A stretch of 64,000 bases of DNA from Burkholderia savannae (GTDB taxonomy: Bacteria > Pseudomonadota > Gammaproteobacteria > Burkholderiales > Burkholderiaceae), in assembly GCF_001524445.2 (NCBI RefSeq), contig NZ_CP013418.1, positions 2,604,001 through 2,668,000 on the forward strand. Direction: 5' to 3'. The notes under the pieces are model-generated. The model was given only the letters and a program-made list of their open reading frames with translations. It made no database searches and was not told where the DNA came from. Each line of letters opens with the position of its first letter. Position 1 is the first letter of the stretch. The position numbers were made by a program, and so were the translations under genes. This document shows positions 10,572-19,494 of the stretch, piece after piece.

Positions 10572-11273
10572 ATGAACGCGTCGCCGCTGTCGACCGTGCC
10601 GGTGTTCTCGATCGGCCCCGTCGGCATCTCGGAGCCCGTGCTCGCGACGTGGGCGATCATGGCGCTGCTCGTCGTGCTCGCGCTCGTCGCGCGCAGGCGG
10701 CTGAGCGTCGACGCGCCGTCGCGGCTGCAAAGCGTGCTCGAGCTGTTCGTCGCGACGATCGACGCGCAGATCGCCGACACGATGCAGACGCCGCCCGCGC
10801 GCTACCGCGCGTTGATCGGCACGATCTTCGCGCTCGTGTTCTGCGCGAACAGCGCGTCGCTCGTGCCGGGCGTCGAGCCGCCGACCGCGCATCTGGAGAC
10901 CGACGCCGCGCTCGCGCTCGTCGTGCTCGCCGCGACGCTCTATTACGGCGTGCGCGTGCGCGGCCTGCGCGGCTATCTCGCGACGTTCGCCGAGCCGACC
11001 TGGGTGATGATTCCGCTGAACGTCGTCGAGCAGCTGACGCGCACGTTCTCGCTGATCGTGCGCCTGTTCGGCAACGTGATGAGCGGCGTGTTCGTGATCG
11101 GCATCGTGCTGTCGCTCGCCGGTCTGTTCGTGCCGATTCCGCTGATGGCGCTCGATCTGCTGACGGGCACCGTGCAGGCGTACATCTTCATGGTGCTGTC
11201 GATGGTGTTCATCGGCGCGGCCGTGTCCGGTGAAGAAACTTCCGCGCCGCGGCGCGGGCAGGAGAACTCATGA
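10572..11273 (+). CDS. atpB: N-type ATP synthase subunit a
   Basis: The 233-residue F0 a subunit has five to six hydrophobic segments, the essential Arg in the penultimate helix region ('LIVRLFGNVMSG') and a C-terminal 'VQAYIFMVLSMVFIGAAV'. This Arg interacts with the c-ring carboxylate during ion passage. ATG 10572 lies 2 bp after the atpR stop. The atpE ATG overlaps its stop. Confidence 0.93.
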   Translation: MNASPLSTVPVFSIGPVGISEPVLATWAIMALLVVLALVARRRLSVDAPSRLQSVLELFVATIDAQIADTMQTPPARYRALIGTIFALVFCANSASLVPGVEPPTAHLETDAALALVVLAATLYYGVRVRGLRGYLATFAEPTWVMIPLNVVEQLTRTFSLIVRLFGNVMSGVFVIGIVLSLAGLFVPIPLMALDLLTGTVQAYIFMVLSMVFIGAAVSGEETSAPRRGQENS

Positions 11274-11518
11274 ACAATCTCATCGAAGTGGTCAGCATCG
11301 CGGCGGCCGCGCTCGCGGTGTCGTTCGGCGCGATCGGTCCCGCGCTCGCGGAAGGGCGCGCGGTCGGCGCGGCGATGGACGCGATCGCGCGGCAGCCGGA
11401 TGCGTCCGGCACCGTGTCGCGCACGCTGTTCGTCGGGCTCGCGATGATCGAGACGATGGCGATCTACTGCCTCGTCGTCGCGCTGCTGCTGCTGTTCGCG
11501 AATCCGTTCGTCAAGTGA
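11270..11518 (+). CDS. atpE: N-type ATP synthase subunit c
   Basis: The 82-residue two-helix proteolipid carries the ion-binding carboxylate Glu61 in helix 2 ('GLAMIETMAIY'), followed by Thr62 and Tyr66, and in helix 1 Pro24 and a second carboxylate Glu28 ('GPALAEG'). The ET-x3-Y pattern and helix-1 acidic residue resemble sodium-binding c subunits and are a feature of N-ATPases. The B. pseudomallei N-ATPase rotor ring has been studied structurally and is unusually large. Ion specificity cannot be read with certainty from these residues. The start overlaps the atpB stop (ATGA). Confidence 0.93.
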   Translation: MNNLIEVVSIAAAALAVSFGAIGPALAEGRAVGAAMDAIARQPDASGTVSRTLFVGLAMIETMAIYCLVVALLLLFANPFVK

Positions 11519-11531
11519 CGGGGAGACGGCG

Positions 11532-12281
11532 ATGCGAATCGACTGGTCCACGCTCGCGCTGCAGGCGGTCAACGTCGTCGTGCTCGTGTGGCTGCTGTCG
11601 CGCTTCCTGTTTCGGCCCGTCAGCGACATCATCGCGAAGCGCCAGGCCGCCGCGCGCAAGCTGATCGACGACGCGGCGCACGAGCGCGACGCCGCGCGCG
11701 CCGAGCACGAACGGGCGCGCGCCGAGCGCGCGTCGCTCGCCGCGGCGCGCGACGACGCGTTGAAGGACGCGCTCGCGCAGGCGGGCGCCGAGCGCGAGCG
11801 CCTGATCGAGGCCGCGCGCGCCGACGCGCTGGCGCTGCGTGAAGCGGCGCGCACGCAGGCGCAAGCCGACGCCGCGCAGCGCGCGAAGGAGCTCGACGCG
11901 CGCGCGACGCGCCTCGCCGTCGACATCGCCGCGAAGCTGCTCGCGCGGCTGCCCGACAGCGCGCGCGTCGCGGGCTTCGTCGACGGCGTGGCGGCGTCGC
12001 TCGCGCGACTGCCGGCCGACGTGCGCGCGTCGCTCGCCGCGAACGACGCGCAAGTGCGGCTCGTCGCGCCGCGCGCGCTGACCTCGCAGGAGGCGGCCGC
12101 GTGCCGCGCGGCGTTCGCGGCGAGCGTCGGGCGGCCGCTCGAGGCCGACGTGCGCGTCGATCCCGCGCTGATCGCGGGGCTCGAGCTCGAATCGAAATAC
12201 GCGAACGTGCGCAACAGCCTGCGCCAGGATCTCGCGACCATCGAGGCGGCGTTGCTGAACGACGATGACGCAAACCATTGA
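11532..12281 (+). CDS. atpF: N-type ATP synthase subunit b with delta-like C-terminus
   Basis: The 249-residue protein starts with one membrane helix (about 7-27), then a long charged Ala/Glu/Arg coiled coil (about 30-130) typical of subunit b. The remaining 110 residues end in '[11 protein letters not shown]...[12 protein letters not shown]', resembling the C-terminal part of the delta/OSCP subunit. Normal b subunits are about 156 residues. No separate atpH gene is present in the operon, so this protein probably supplies both peripheral-stalk functions. It overlaps atpA by 17 bp. Confidence 0.9.
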   Translation: MRIDWSTLALQAVNVVVLVWLLSRFLFRPVSDIIAKRQAAARKLIDDAAHERDAARAEHERARAERASLAAARDDALKDALAQAGAERERLIEAARADALALREAARTQAQADAAQRAKELDARATRLAVDIAAKLLARLPDSARVAGFVDGVAASLARLPADVRASLAANDAQVRLVAPRALTSQEAAACRAAFAASVGRPLEADVRVDPALIAGLELESKYANVRNSLRQDLATIEAALLNDDDANH

Positions 12282-13968
12282 CGCAACCGAGGCGGGCTGG
12301 CTCGCGCGCCGCCGCGACGCGCTCGCGCGCGTGTCGCTCGCGCCCGTCGCGCAGGCGGTCGGGCGGGTCGAGCGCGTCGCGGACGGGATCGCGTTCGTGT
12401 CCGGCCTCGAGGACGCGATGCTCAACGAAGTGCTGCGCTTCGACGGCGGCGTCACGGGTTTCGCGCACACGCTCGACGAGGATCTGATCAGCGTCGTGCT
12501 GCTCGATCCGGATGCGAGCGTCGAGGCGCAGGCGGCCGTCGCGCGCACGGGCGCGGTGCTCGAAGTGCCGGTCGGGCCGCAGCTGCTCGGGCGCGTCGTC
12601 GATCCGCTCGGCCGCCCGCTCGACGACGGCGCGCCGCTCGGCGCGGCCGGCACGCTGCCGATCGAACGCGCCGCGCCCGCGATCATCGAGCGCGATCTCG
12701 TGAGCGAGCCGCTCGACACCGGCGTGCTGATCGTCGACGCGCTCTTCACGATCGGGCGCGGCCAGCGCGAGCTGATCATCGGCGATCGCGCGACCGGCAA
12801 GACTTCGCTCGCGATCGACGCGATCGTCAACCAGCGGCACTCGGACGTGATCTGCGTGTACGTGGCGATCGGCCAGCGCGCGAGCGCGGTGCAGCGCGTG
12901 ATCGACGCGGTGCGCCGCTACGGCGCGCCCGAGCGCTGCATCTTCGTCGTCGCGCCGGCCGCGTCCGCGCCGGGGCTGCAATGGATCGCGCCGTTCGCGG
13001 GCTTTTCGATCGCCGAGTATTTCCGCGACCGGGGGCAGCACGCGCTCGTCGTCGTCGACGATCTGACGAAGCACGCGGCGACGCACCGCGAGCTCGCGCT
13101 CCTCACGCGCGAGCCGCCCGGCCGCGAGGCGTACCCGGGCGACATCTTCTACGTGCACGCGCGCCTGCTCGAACGCGCGGCGAAGCTGTCGGCGAAGCTC
13201 GGCGGCGGGTCGCTGTCCGCGCTGCCGATCGCGGAGACCGACGCGGGCAACCTCGCCGCGTATATTCCGACCAACCTGATTTCGATCACCGACGGGCAGA
13301 TCGTGCTCGATTCGGCGCTGTTCGCGGCGAACCAGCGGCCGGCCGTCGACGTCGGGCTGAGCGTGAGCCGCGTCGGCGGCAAGGCGCAGCATCCGGCGCT
13401 GCGCGGCGCGTCGGGCCGCCTGCGGCTCGACTACGCGCAATTCCTCGAGCTGGAGGCGTTCACGCGCTTCGGCGGGCTTACCGACGCGCGGCTGCGCGCG
13501 CAGATCACGCGCGGCGAGCGGATTCGCGCGTCGATCACGCAGCCGCGCTTTCGCGCGCTGCGCACGCTCGACGAAGTGGTGCTGCTGAAGGCGCTCGCGG
13601 CAGGCGCGCTCGACACGATGCCGCCGGATCGCATCGCGCCGTTGCGCGAGCGGCTGCCGTCGTGGCTCGACGCGCGGATCGCGGCGCTGACGCCGGCGGG
13701 CGCGCCGCCGCGCGACTGGCTCGCGGACGACGCGGCGCTCGCGACGCTCGTGGAATCGGTCGGCGAGCTGCTCGAACGGATCGCGGCTGACGCCGCGCAT
13801 CTCGCGGCGGGGCATATGCGTTCGGAAGACGCGGCGGGCGACATGGGCGGCGGGCTCCGCGGCGACGACGGCGAACTGGGGAGCGGCCGCGATGCGCCTG
13901 CCGACGCGGCGCGCGCCGAACCTGCGCCGCCGCGCGACGCCGAAGCCGACGCGGAGCGCAAGCGATGA
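12265..13968 (+). CDS. atpA: N-type ATP synthase subunit alpha
   Basis: The 567-residue alpha subunit has the P-loop 'GDRATGKTS' near residue 173, '[10 protein letters not shown]' near 196, '[12 protein letters not shown]' near 258 and 'ERAAKLS' near 305, ending in the usual helical domain. The last 50 residues or so (Gly/Asp/Ala/Glu-rich) extend beyond the usual end. Start ATG 12265 lies inside the atpF end; the stop overlaps the atpG ATG. It forms the non-catalytic sites of the F1 hexamer. Confidence 0.95.
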   Translation: MTQTIDATEAGWLARRRDALARVSLAPVAQAVGRVERVADGIAFVSGLEDAMLNEVLRFDGGVTGFAHTLDEDLISVVLLDPDASVEAQAAVARTGAVLEVPVGPQLLGRVVDPLGRPLDDGAPLGAAGTLPIERAAPAIIERDLVSEPLDTGVLIVDALFTIGRGQRELIIGDRATGKTSLAIDAIVNQRHSDVICVYVAIGQRASAVQRVIDAVRRYGAPERCIFVVAPAASAPGLQWIAPFAGFSIAEYFRDRGQHALVVVDDLTKHAATHRELALLTREPPGREAYPGDIFYVHARLLERAAKLSAKLGGGSLSALPIAETDAGNLAAYIPTNLISITDGQIVLDSALFAANQRPAVDVGLSVSRVGGKAQHPALRGASGRLRLDYAQFLELEAFTRFGGLTDARLRAQITRGERIRASITQPRFRALRTLDEVVLLKALAAGALDTMPPDRIAPLRERLPSWLDARIAALTPAGAPPRDWLADDAALATLVESVGELLERIAADAAHLAAGHMRSEDAAGDMGGGLRGDDGELGSGRDAPADAARAEPAPPRDAEADAERKR

Positions 13969-14813
13969 GCGACAAGCTTGCCGCGATCGAAGCGCGCACC
14001 GACACCGCACGCCAACTGCAGACGGTGATCGGCGCGATGCGGGGCGTCGCCGCCGCGCGCGCGCACGAGGCGCAGCAGCGCTTGCCGGGAATCCGCGCGT
14101 CGGCGGCGACGGTCGGCGCGGCGATCGGCGACGCGCTGTCGGCCGGCGCGCCCTCGCGTGACGCCGCGCCCGCCCGCCGGGCCGCGCCGAACGCGCGGCT
14201 CGTGATCGTGATGTGCAGCGAGCAGGGATTCGTCGGCGCATACAACGCGCAGATGATCGAATATGCGACGCGGCCCGACGGGGCCGCGTCGCGCGAATAC
14301 ATGATGGTCGGCACGCGCGGCGCGATGCTCGCCGAGGCGGGCGGCGTGCCGCTCGTCTGGAGCATGCCGATGGCGTCGCACGCGGACGACGTCGTGCACC
14401 TCGCGAACCGGATCACCGATGCGCTCTACGCGCATCTCGCCGAGCGCGGCGCGCAGCCGGTGTCGATCGTCCACGCGATGCCGGGCGCCGCGCAGCGGCT
14501 CGACGTGATCGAGCGCCGCCTGCTGCCGTTCGACTACGCGCGCTTCGACAGCGCGCCGCGCGCGCAGCCGCCGCTCGTGCATCTGCCGCCCGCGGCGCTG
14601 CTCGCGGAGCTCGCGCAGGCGTACGTGTTCGTCGAGCTGTGCGAAGCGGCGATGCTCGCGTTCGCGGCGGAGAACGAGGCGCGCACGCGCGCGATGATCG
14701 CCGCGCGCGAATCGGTCGAGCGTACGCTCGGCGAGCTGCTGCAGGCGTATCGGATCGCACGGCAGGACGAGATCACGGCGGATATCGTCGAGTTGGCGGC
14801 GAGCGCGCTTTGA
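13965..14813 (+). CDS. atpG: N-type ATP synthase subunit gamma
   Basis: The 282-residue protein keeps the gamma pattern of an N-terminal helix ('[15 protein letters not shown]'), a Rossmann-like middle ('[16 protein letters not shown]') and a C-terminal coiled-coil helix ('[26 protein letters not shown]'). It is more divergent than housekeeping gamma. It is the last gene of the operon. A partial second copy of its 3' end lies just downstream. Confidence 0.9.
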   Translation: MSDKLAAIEARTDTARQLQTVIGAMRGVAAARAHEAQQRLPGIRASAATVGAAIGDALSAGAPSRDAAPARRAAPNARLVIVMCSEQGFVGAYNAQMIEYATRPDGAASREYMMVGTRGAMLAEAGGVPLVWSMPMASHADDVVHLANRITDALYAHLAERGAQPVSIVHAMPGAAQRLDVIERRLLPFDYARFDSAPRAQPPLVHLPPAALLAELAQAYVFVELCEAAMLAFAAENEARTRAMIAARESVERTLGELLQAYRIARQDEITADIVELAASAL

Positions 14814-14880
14814 GTGGGGACGCGAACGAGTCGCGCGGAGCCGGACGCGGCGATGCCGCGCGCGTGCGTCTCGACGATAG

Positions 14881-15009
14881 GCGCGCACGCGCGCGATGAT
14901 CGCCGCGCGCGAATCGGTCGAGCGCACGCTCGGCGAGCTGCTGCAAGCGTATCGGATCGCGCGGCGGGGCGAGATCACGGCGGATATCGTCGAGTTGGCG
15001 ACGCGCGCG
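14881..15009 (+). pseudogene. Duplicated 3' fragment of atpG
   Basis: This segment repeats atpG positions 14679-14807 at a fixed offset of 202 bp with only a few substitutions, mostly synonymous-like. It encodes the last gamma helix again (residues equivalent to '[20 protein letters not shown]') but has no intact 5' part. It is a recent partial tandem duplication; expression of a protein is unlikely. Confidence 0.9.
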
Positions 15010-15253
15010 ATGCGAGTGCGGAAATGCTCACGGCGTGACGTCGCGCGACTCGGCAAGGCCGGCTTCGCAGCCGTCGAACTCGGCGCGTATCCGGTGTGAT
15101 CGTCGCCGGATCGCACGCTCGGCATCGTGCTGCCGCGCGCTCGCGCTCGTCGGCGACGCACGGCCGAACGGTTTCGATACCCGCGCGTGCGGCGAATCGA
15201 TCGCATCCGCGGCGAACGGCCGCGCAAGCGGCGAATCGTGTGCGGAACCGCGA

Positions 15254-15445
15254 GCCGATTGGTGCGCCGATTCGCGAGCCGACTTGTGCGGCGACCCACG
15301 CGCCGACTCATGCGCCGACCCACGCGCCGATTCACGCGCCGATTCACGCACCGACTCATGCACCGACCCACGCGCCGACTCATGCACCGACTCACGCACC
15401 GACCCACGCACCGACTCACGCACCGACTCACGCACCGACTCATGC
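15254..15445. repeat. 12-bp degenerate tandem array, 16 units
   Basis: Sixteen consecutive 12-bp units close to GCCGAYTCACGC or ACCGACTCATGC occur without indels. Because the unit is a multiple of three, open frames with periodic peptides appear on both strands (Thr-His-Ala-Pro on plus, Ser-Val-Arg-Glu on minus). I treat these as by-products. The array fills most of the gap between the atpG fragment and the ADH promoter. Confidence 0.93.
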
Positions 15446-15524
15446 GCCGCGCGCACCCGACATGCCGCGGCGCCGCGCAACGCAAGCGAATCGTCAACGG
15501 AACCGCGCGACGCGCCGAGCGCGG

Positions 15525-15538
15525 TTGACGCACGTCAA
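15525..15538. promoter_or_regulatory. FNR/ANR box of ADH gene
   Basis: TTGACGCACGTCAA matches the palindrome at 10 of 10 positions. GATACT at 15560-15565 is a good -10 for a site at -41.5 (start near 15573), leaving a 25-nt leader before ATG 15598. Confidence 0.85.
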
Positions 15539-15597
15539 TGACCGGCGCCGTGCGTGATCGATACTCGATCGGGCATCGAACCAACCAGGAGCGACAG

Positions 15598-16623
15598 ATG
15601 GCGCAATACATGAAAGCCGCGGTGGTGCACGCATTCGGCGAACCGCTTCGCATCGAGGAAGTCCCGGTGCCGACGCCGGCACCGGGCCAGATTCTCGTGA
15701 ACATCAAGGCATCGGGCGTGTGCCACACCGATCTGCATGCGGCCGACGGCGACTGGCCCGTCAAGCCGACGCTGCCGTTCATTCCGGGGCACGAGGGCGT
15801 CGGCTTCGTCGCGGCGGTTGGAGAGGGCGTCAAGCACGTGAAGGAAGGCGATCGCGTCGGCGTGCCCTGGCTCTGCACCGCGTGCGGCCATTGCGAGTAT
15901 TGCCAGACCGGTTGGGAGACGCTGTGCCACGAGCAGCAGAACACCGGCTATTCAGTGAACGGCAGCTACGCGGAATACGTGCTCGCCGATCCGAACTACG
16001 TCGGCCATCTGCCGAGCAACGTCGCGTTCGACGAGATCGCGCCGATCCTCTGCGCGGGCGTGACCGTCTACAAGGGCATTCGCGTGACCGACACGCGCCC
16101 CGGCCAGTGGATCGCGATCTCGGGAGTCGGCGGGCTCGGGCACGTCGCGGTGCAGTATGCGAAGGCGATGGGGCTGCACGTCGTCGCGGTCGACGTCGCG
16201 CCGGAGAAACTCGAGCTCGCGCGCAAGCTGGGCGCGGCGTTCGTCGTCGACGCGTCGAAGGACGATCCCGCCGCGGTGATCCAGAAGGAGATCGGCGGCG
16301 TGCACGGCGTGCTCGTGACGGCCGTGTCGCGCGGCGCGTTCGCGCAGGCGCTCGGGATGGTGCGGCGCGGTGGGACGATCTCGCTGAACGGATTGCCGCC
16401 GGGCGATTTTCCGCTGCCGATCTTCTCTACGGTGCTCAACGGGATCACGGTGCGCGGCTCGATCGTCGGCACGCGGCGCGATTTGCAGGAGTCGCTCGAT
16501 TTCGCGGCCGAGGGGCTCGTGCGCGCGCATATCCATCGCGACAGGCTCGAGAACATCAACAGCGTGTTCTCGGCGCTGCGGGAAGGGAAGGTCGACGGGC
16601 GGATCGTGTTGACCGGCGAGTGA
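15598..16623 (+). CDS. adhA: Zinc-dependent alcohol dehydrogenase (AdhP-like)
   Basis: The 341-residue medium-chain dehydrogenase reduces aldehydes to alcohols with NAD(P)H, or the reverse. Catalytic zinc ligands are Cys42 and the His65-Glu66 pair; structural zinc ligands are Cys96, Cys99, Cys102 and Cys110. The Rossmann fold has '[11 protein letters not shown]'. Length and motifs match the AdhP/AdhA group of tetrameric ethanol-active enzymes. ATG 15598 follows CAGGAGCGAC. A class II FNR-type promoter stands in front, consistent with reoxidising NADH by fermentation. A paralogue lies at 41861. Confidence 0.95.
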   Translation: MAQYMKAAVVHAFGEPLRIEEVPVPTPAPGQILVNIKASGVCHTDLHAADGDWPVKPTLPFIPGHEGVGFVAAVGEGVKHVKEGDRVGVPWLCTACGHCEYCQTGWETLCHEQQNTGYSVNGSYAEYVLADPNYVGHLPSNVAFDEIAPILCAGVTVYKGIRVTDTRPGQWIAISGVGGLGHVAVQYAKAMGLHVVAVDVAPEKLELARKLGAAFVVDASKDDPAAVIQKEIGGVHGVLVTAVSRGAFAQALGMVRRGGTISLNGLPPGDFPLPIFSTVLNGITVRGSIVGTRRDLQESLDFAAEGLVRAHIHRDRLENINSVFSALREGKVDGRIVLTGE

Positions 16624-16996
16624 TGCAAAGGGGCGCGGGCGGCGGGGCCGCTTGCGCCGAGCGGATCGCGCATCGCCACGGAGCTTACGTTTCGTCTTGC
16701 CGTGGTTGTGACGCGAGCCGGGGCGTTTCTCGCGCACGTGCCGCATCGGGACGAGAAGACAGGATGGGAATCGAGGCCGCACGCGTTTGGCGGGCATTCG
16801 ATCGTGCAGGAATCGCGACAGAAAAGGAAATAGAATGATCGGGTGACGGCCGCGCATCGAGATGCGCGTCGCGTCATGCGCCGCTTGCCAATCCGGGGCG
16901 ACGACGGCCGCTCGCGCGGCAGGCGTTCGAGTCATGTACGAGGGTGTGACGAATCGGCGCTGCTCGCCGATATTGCTGACGTTCAATTAGAAAAAC
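16624..16996. other. Intergenic region, no gene seen
   Basis: This stretch after the ADH gene shows no conserved coding signature and no FNR box. Its right part becomes A/T-richer toward the orphan gene at 16997, marking a composition change. Confidence 0.5.
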
Positions 16997-17434
16997 ATGA
17001 GCCAAATAAAAATCCATGTCGACCAGCGCACGCTGGCGTTTTACGGGGTAAGTCACGCGGCGTTCGAGAAACGATTGCGCGACGCGCTTTCTTTCACAAA
17101 ATCGATGGGGTGGGAGATCGACGTCGTCCCGGATGCCCGGAACACGGACCATGTTCAGTATGAGGAAGCGTGGACCACAGTTTCGGCGGACGAAGTCGCG
17201 CCGTCGGATTTCGAGGAACTGATGCGCGGCATTCGTCGGGCATGGGAGGGCATGCCGAAGACCTTCTCGCAAAGCGGCGTGCAATACCGCATCCTTCCGG
17301 CTGCGGACGGCGATTGCGCCGTCATTGACGAGGCGCGACCCGACGCCCCGATTTTCACGGGAGCATGGTATGTCGTCGTGCGATTTCTGCGATTGAATTT
17401 CTCGCGCTTCGCATCTCAGGCGGATTCTCGCTAG
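16997..17434 (+). CDS. Hypothetical protein, atypical base composition
   Basis: The 145-residue protein begins MSQIKIHVDQRTLAFYGV and has mixed alpha/beta character with many aromatic residues; no family is recognised. Codon use is clearly less G/C-biased than neighbours (for example AAA, ATT, TTT, GTA codons), suggesting acquisition from elsewhere. The sequence before the ATG (TTAGAAAAAC) has no clear ribosome-binding site, so the start or expression is uncertain. It stands alone between the ADH and DUF1269 genes. Confidence 0.6.
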   Translation: MSQIKIHVDQRTLAFYGVSHAAFEKRLRDALSFTKSMGWEIDVVPDARNTDHVQYEEAWTTVSADEVAPSDFEELMRGIRRAWEGMPKTFSQSGVQYRILPAADGDCAVIDEARPDAPIFTGAWYVVVRFLRLNFSRFASQADSR

Positions 17435-17574
17435 GCCGTTCTATTCAGTACCGATCGCGATGAAAGGCGACGCGCGCCCGCCCGTTGCTCACGAGCCGCG
17501 GCGCGGCTGTCGCCGACACGCGCCGCTTGCTCCGGCGCGATTATCGGCTCGTCGCCGAAGCGTCATGCGTCGTG

Positions 17575-18084
17575 TCACGGAAACGCCGGAATAGTCGGAT
17601 CGGTCCCTTCCAAATGGGCGTCCGGATGATGCTGCTTGATCAACGCCTCGATCTCCTCGACGCGATCGCGGTGCACGTCGATCATCATCAGCAATTCGCC
17701 TTTCTCGACGGCGTCCTCGAAGTGTCTGAGCCGGGTGTTCGGCACGCTCACGCCGATCATCGTGCCGACCCACGCGCCGAATCCCGCCCCGGCGATCGCG
17801 AACGCGACCACGGCGCCGCCCGCGATCGTGAGGCCGGCGGGCGGAAACGCGATCGCGGCCAATCCGGCGAGCGCGCCCGTGACGCCGCCGGCAGCGGTTC
17901 CACGAGCGAGCGCGGGCAGCAGATCGCTGCTTTGCGCGATCGACGCTTCGGGCAGATTCTCCAGCGGAACCTGATCATTCGCGACGACATGGATGTGCCG
18001 CCATTCGATGCGCTTGACCAATAGTTCGTCGACGATCACCCGTGCCGTGTCCGCGTCGGGCAGCAGGAAATAGATTCGTCTCAT
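17575..18084 (-). CDS. DUF1269-like glycine-zipper membrane protein
   Basis: The 169-residue protein has an N-terminal ferredoxin-like stretch ('RRIYFLLPDADTARVIVDELL'), a central Gly/Ala-rich hydrophobic hairpin (about 62-113) of glycine-zipper type, and a C-terminal part with 'MMIDVHRDRVEEIEALI'. This arrangement fits the DUF1269/TerC-associated small membrane proteins with no known function. ATG 18084 follows AGAGGT. No FNR box was found upstream. Confidence 0.8.
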   Translation of the reverse strand: MRRIYFLLPDADTARVIVDELLVKRIEWRHIHVVANDQVPLENLPEASIAQSSDLLPALARGTAAGGVTGALAGLAAIAFPPAGLTIAGGAVVAFAIAGAGFGAWVGTMIGVSVPNTRLRHFEDAVEKGELLMMIDVHRDRVEEIEALIKQHHPDAHLEGTDPTIPAFP

Positions 18085-18683
18085 GATGACCTCTGTCAGG
18101 GGACGCCCGGGCATCCGCGTCGGACCCCATGACTTCGATGGCGTGTTGCCCGGCAAGCCGCGTGCGAGATAGGCTCGTTGTTCGAGGCCTATATGACGAA
18201 GTCTAGGTGATACGCGGGCTTCGGCAAGCGTCGCGCCGGGCGGCCGTTGGATGCGCCGAGCCATGCCGAGGCAAGCCGGGCCATTGGGCAGGCGCTGTCT
18301 TGGCTCAAGCGTTCGACGCGCTTCTCGGATGCGTAGGGAAATGGATGCCCGCCTGTCGGCCGGACTCGGTCGCCCGAGGGCAATATCCGAAGGGCCGCTC
18401 CACCGCATGTTTATCGCGGCCCCAATGGGCATGATTCGGCGCTGCTCGCGCCGTTTGCGGAAGGCGGCATCGATGAAGGCTCACTCCACGGAAGTCGTTG
18501 TTTGACAAGCGTTGTCTGCTCGTTATCGGGGAAAGGCCGGGCGGGGCTCGGATGGTCTCTCTTCCCTATCCCCACCGTCGTGCGCTCACGCGATAAACGA
18601 ACGTTCCATTGACGCCGAATGCAGGAGACGGGCGGGCTGCCGATCAAATGGTGCCCGTCGGTGCTCGGCCGCGGCCGGGCAGT
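18085..18683. other. Intergenic region, no gene seen
   Basis: About 600 bases between two minus-strand genes show no convincing coding sequence on either strand. A TTTGACAAGCGTTGTC segment at 18499-18514 contains a -35-like TTGACA but no clear -10 partner. Confidence 0.45.
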
Positions 18684-19355
18684 TCAGCCGAGCGCGGCTA
18701 AAGCCGACGTCAGGACGGCGCGCTTGAATTCCTTGGGGCGCCGCGGCAACGCCGAAAACGGGCTCAGCGCATGGCTGTACGCGACGGTTTTGCTGATGCC
18801 GTTGGCGAGCAGCAGGAACATGATCTCGGGGTCCTGCCGCGGTACCTGGCCAGCATCGATCGCATCGACGAGCAGCGGCACGAACACGTCATGAAATGGC
18901 CGCACCAAGCGCTCAATCAGGACATCGAGGCGCTCTCCCGTTTCAGTTGCGGCAGTCGAAAAAAACATGCCCACGTCCGGCGTGAGAAACACCTGATCAA
19001 TCAGGAGCGACACCGCCGCCTCGACGCGCTCTCGCGGCCCTAGCCCGGGCGTCGCGCGCAACGCGGCGGTGCTGGCGATCATCGGCGCGGCTTCGTCGGC
19101 GATCTGGCCCACGACGGCGACCCACAATGCTTCCTTCGATCCGAAATGATGCGCGACGAGCGCGGGGTCCACGCGCGACAGCCGGGCAATTTCGCGCACG
19201 CTGGTCGCCTCGTAGCCGCTCTTCGCGAACGCCGCGCGCGCACTGCGAAGCAGTGCCTCGGCACCGCCCGCGTCGCTGCAGGCCGGACGACCGCGCGTGC
19301 GGCGCGGCGTGGAAATCGTCGTGCCGGGCGCGGCGGTGTCGTTCGAACGTTTCAT
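18684..19355 (-). CDS. TetR/AcrR-family transcriptional regulator
   Basis: The 223-residue protein has a basic N-terminal extension, then a TetR helix-turn-helix (about residues 35-75: 'ATSVREIARLSRVDPALVAHHFGSKEALW') and a helical ligand domain. It is divergent from the NDH-2 gene at 19495 with a 139-bp gap, so it probably controls that gene and itself. I chose ATG 19355 (MKRSNDTAAP); upstream frame extensions lack TetR character. The ligand is unknown. Confidence 0.88.
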   Translation of the reverse strand: MKRSNDTAAPGTTISTPRRTRGRPACSDAGGAEALLRSARAAFAKSGYEATSVREIARLSRVDPALVAHHFGSKEALWVAVVGQIADEAAPMIASTAALRATPGLGPRERVEAAVSLLIDQVFLTPDVGMFFSTAATETGERLDVLIERLVRPFHDVFVPLLVDAIDAGQVPRQDPEIMFLLLANGISKTVAYSHALSPFSALPRRPKEFKRAVLTSALAALG

Positions 19356-19494
19356 CAGCGGCGGTGGATCGTGTTCAGGGAAAGTTCGAAAGTTTAACCG
19401 GTGTGCTCCCGCGCGTGAGCGCGGCGCCATGTTTGACACGAGCCCCTCGAGCCCGTAGTATCGCGTTAATTCATCACTCGTAGAATATGTGACC

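Noticed and set aside
15028..15480. Minus-strand frame with Ser-Val-Arg-Glu repeats, and plus frames with Thr-His-Ala-Pro repeats
   Set aside because: All come from the 12-bp array; no ribosome-binding site or conserved flanks.
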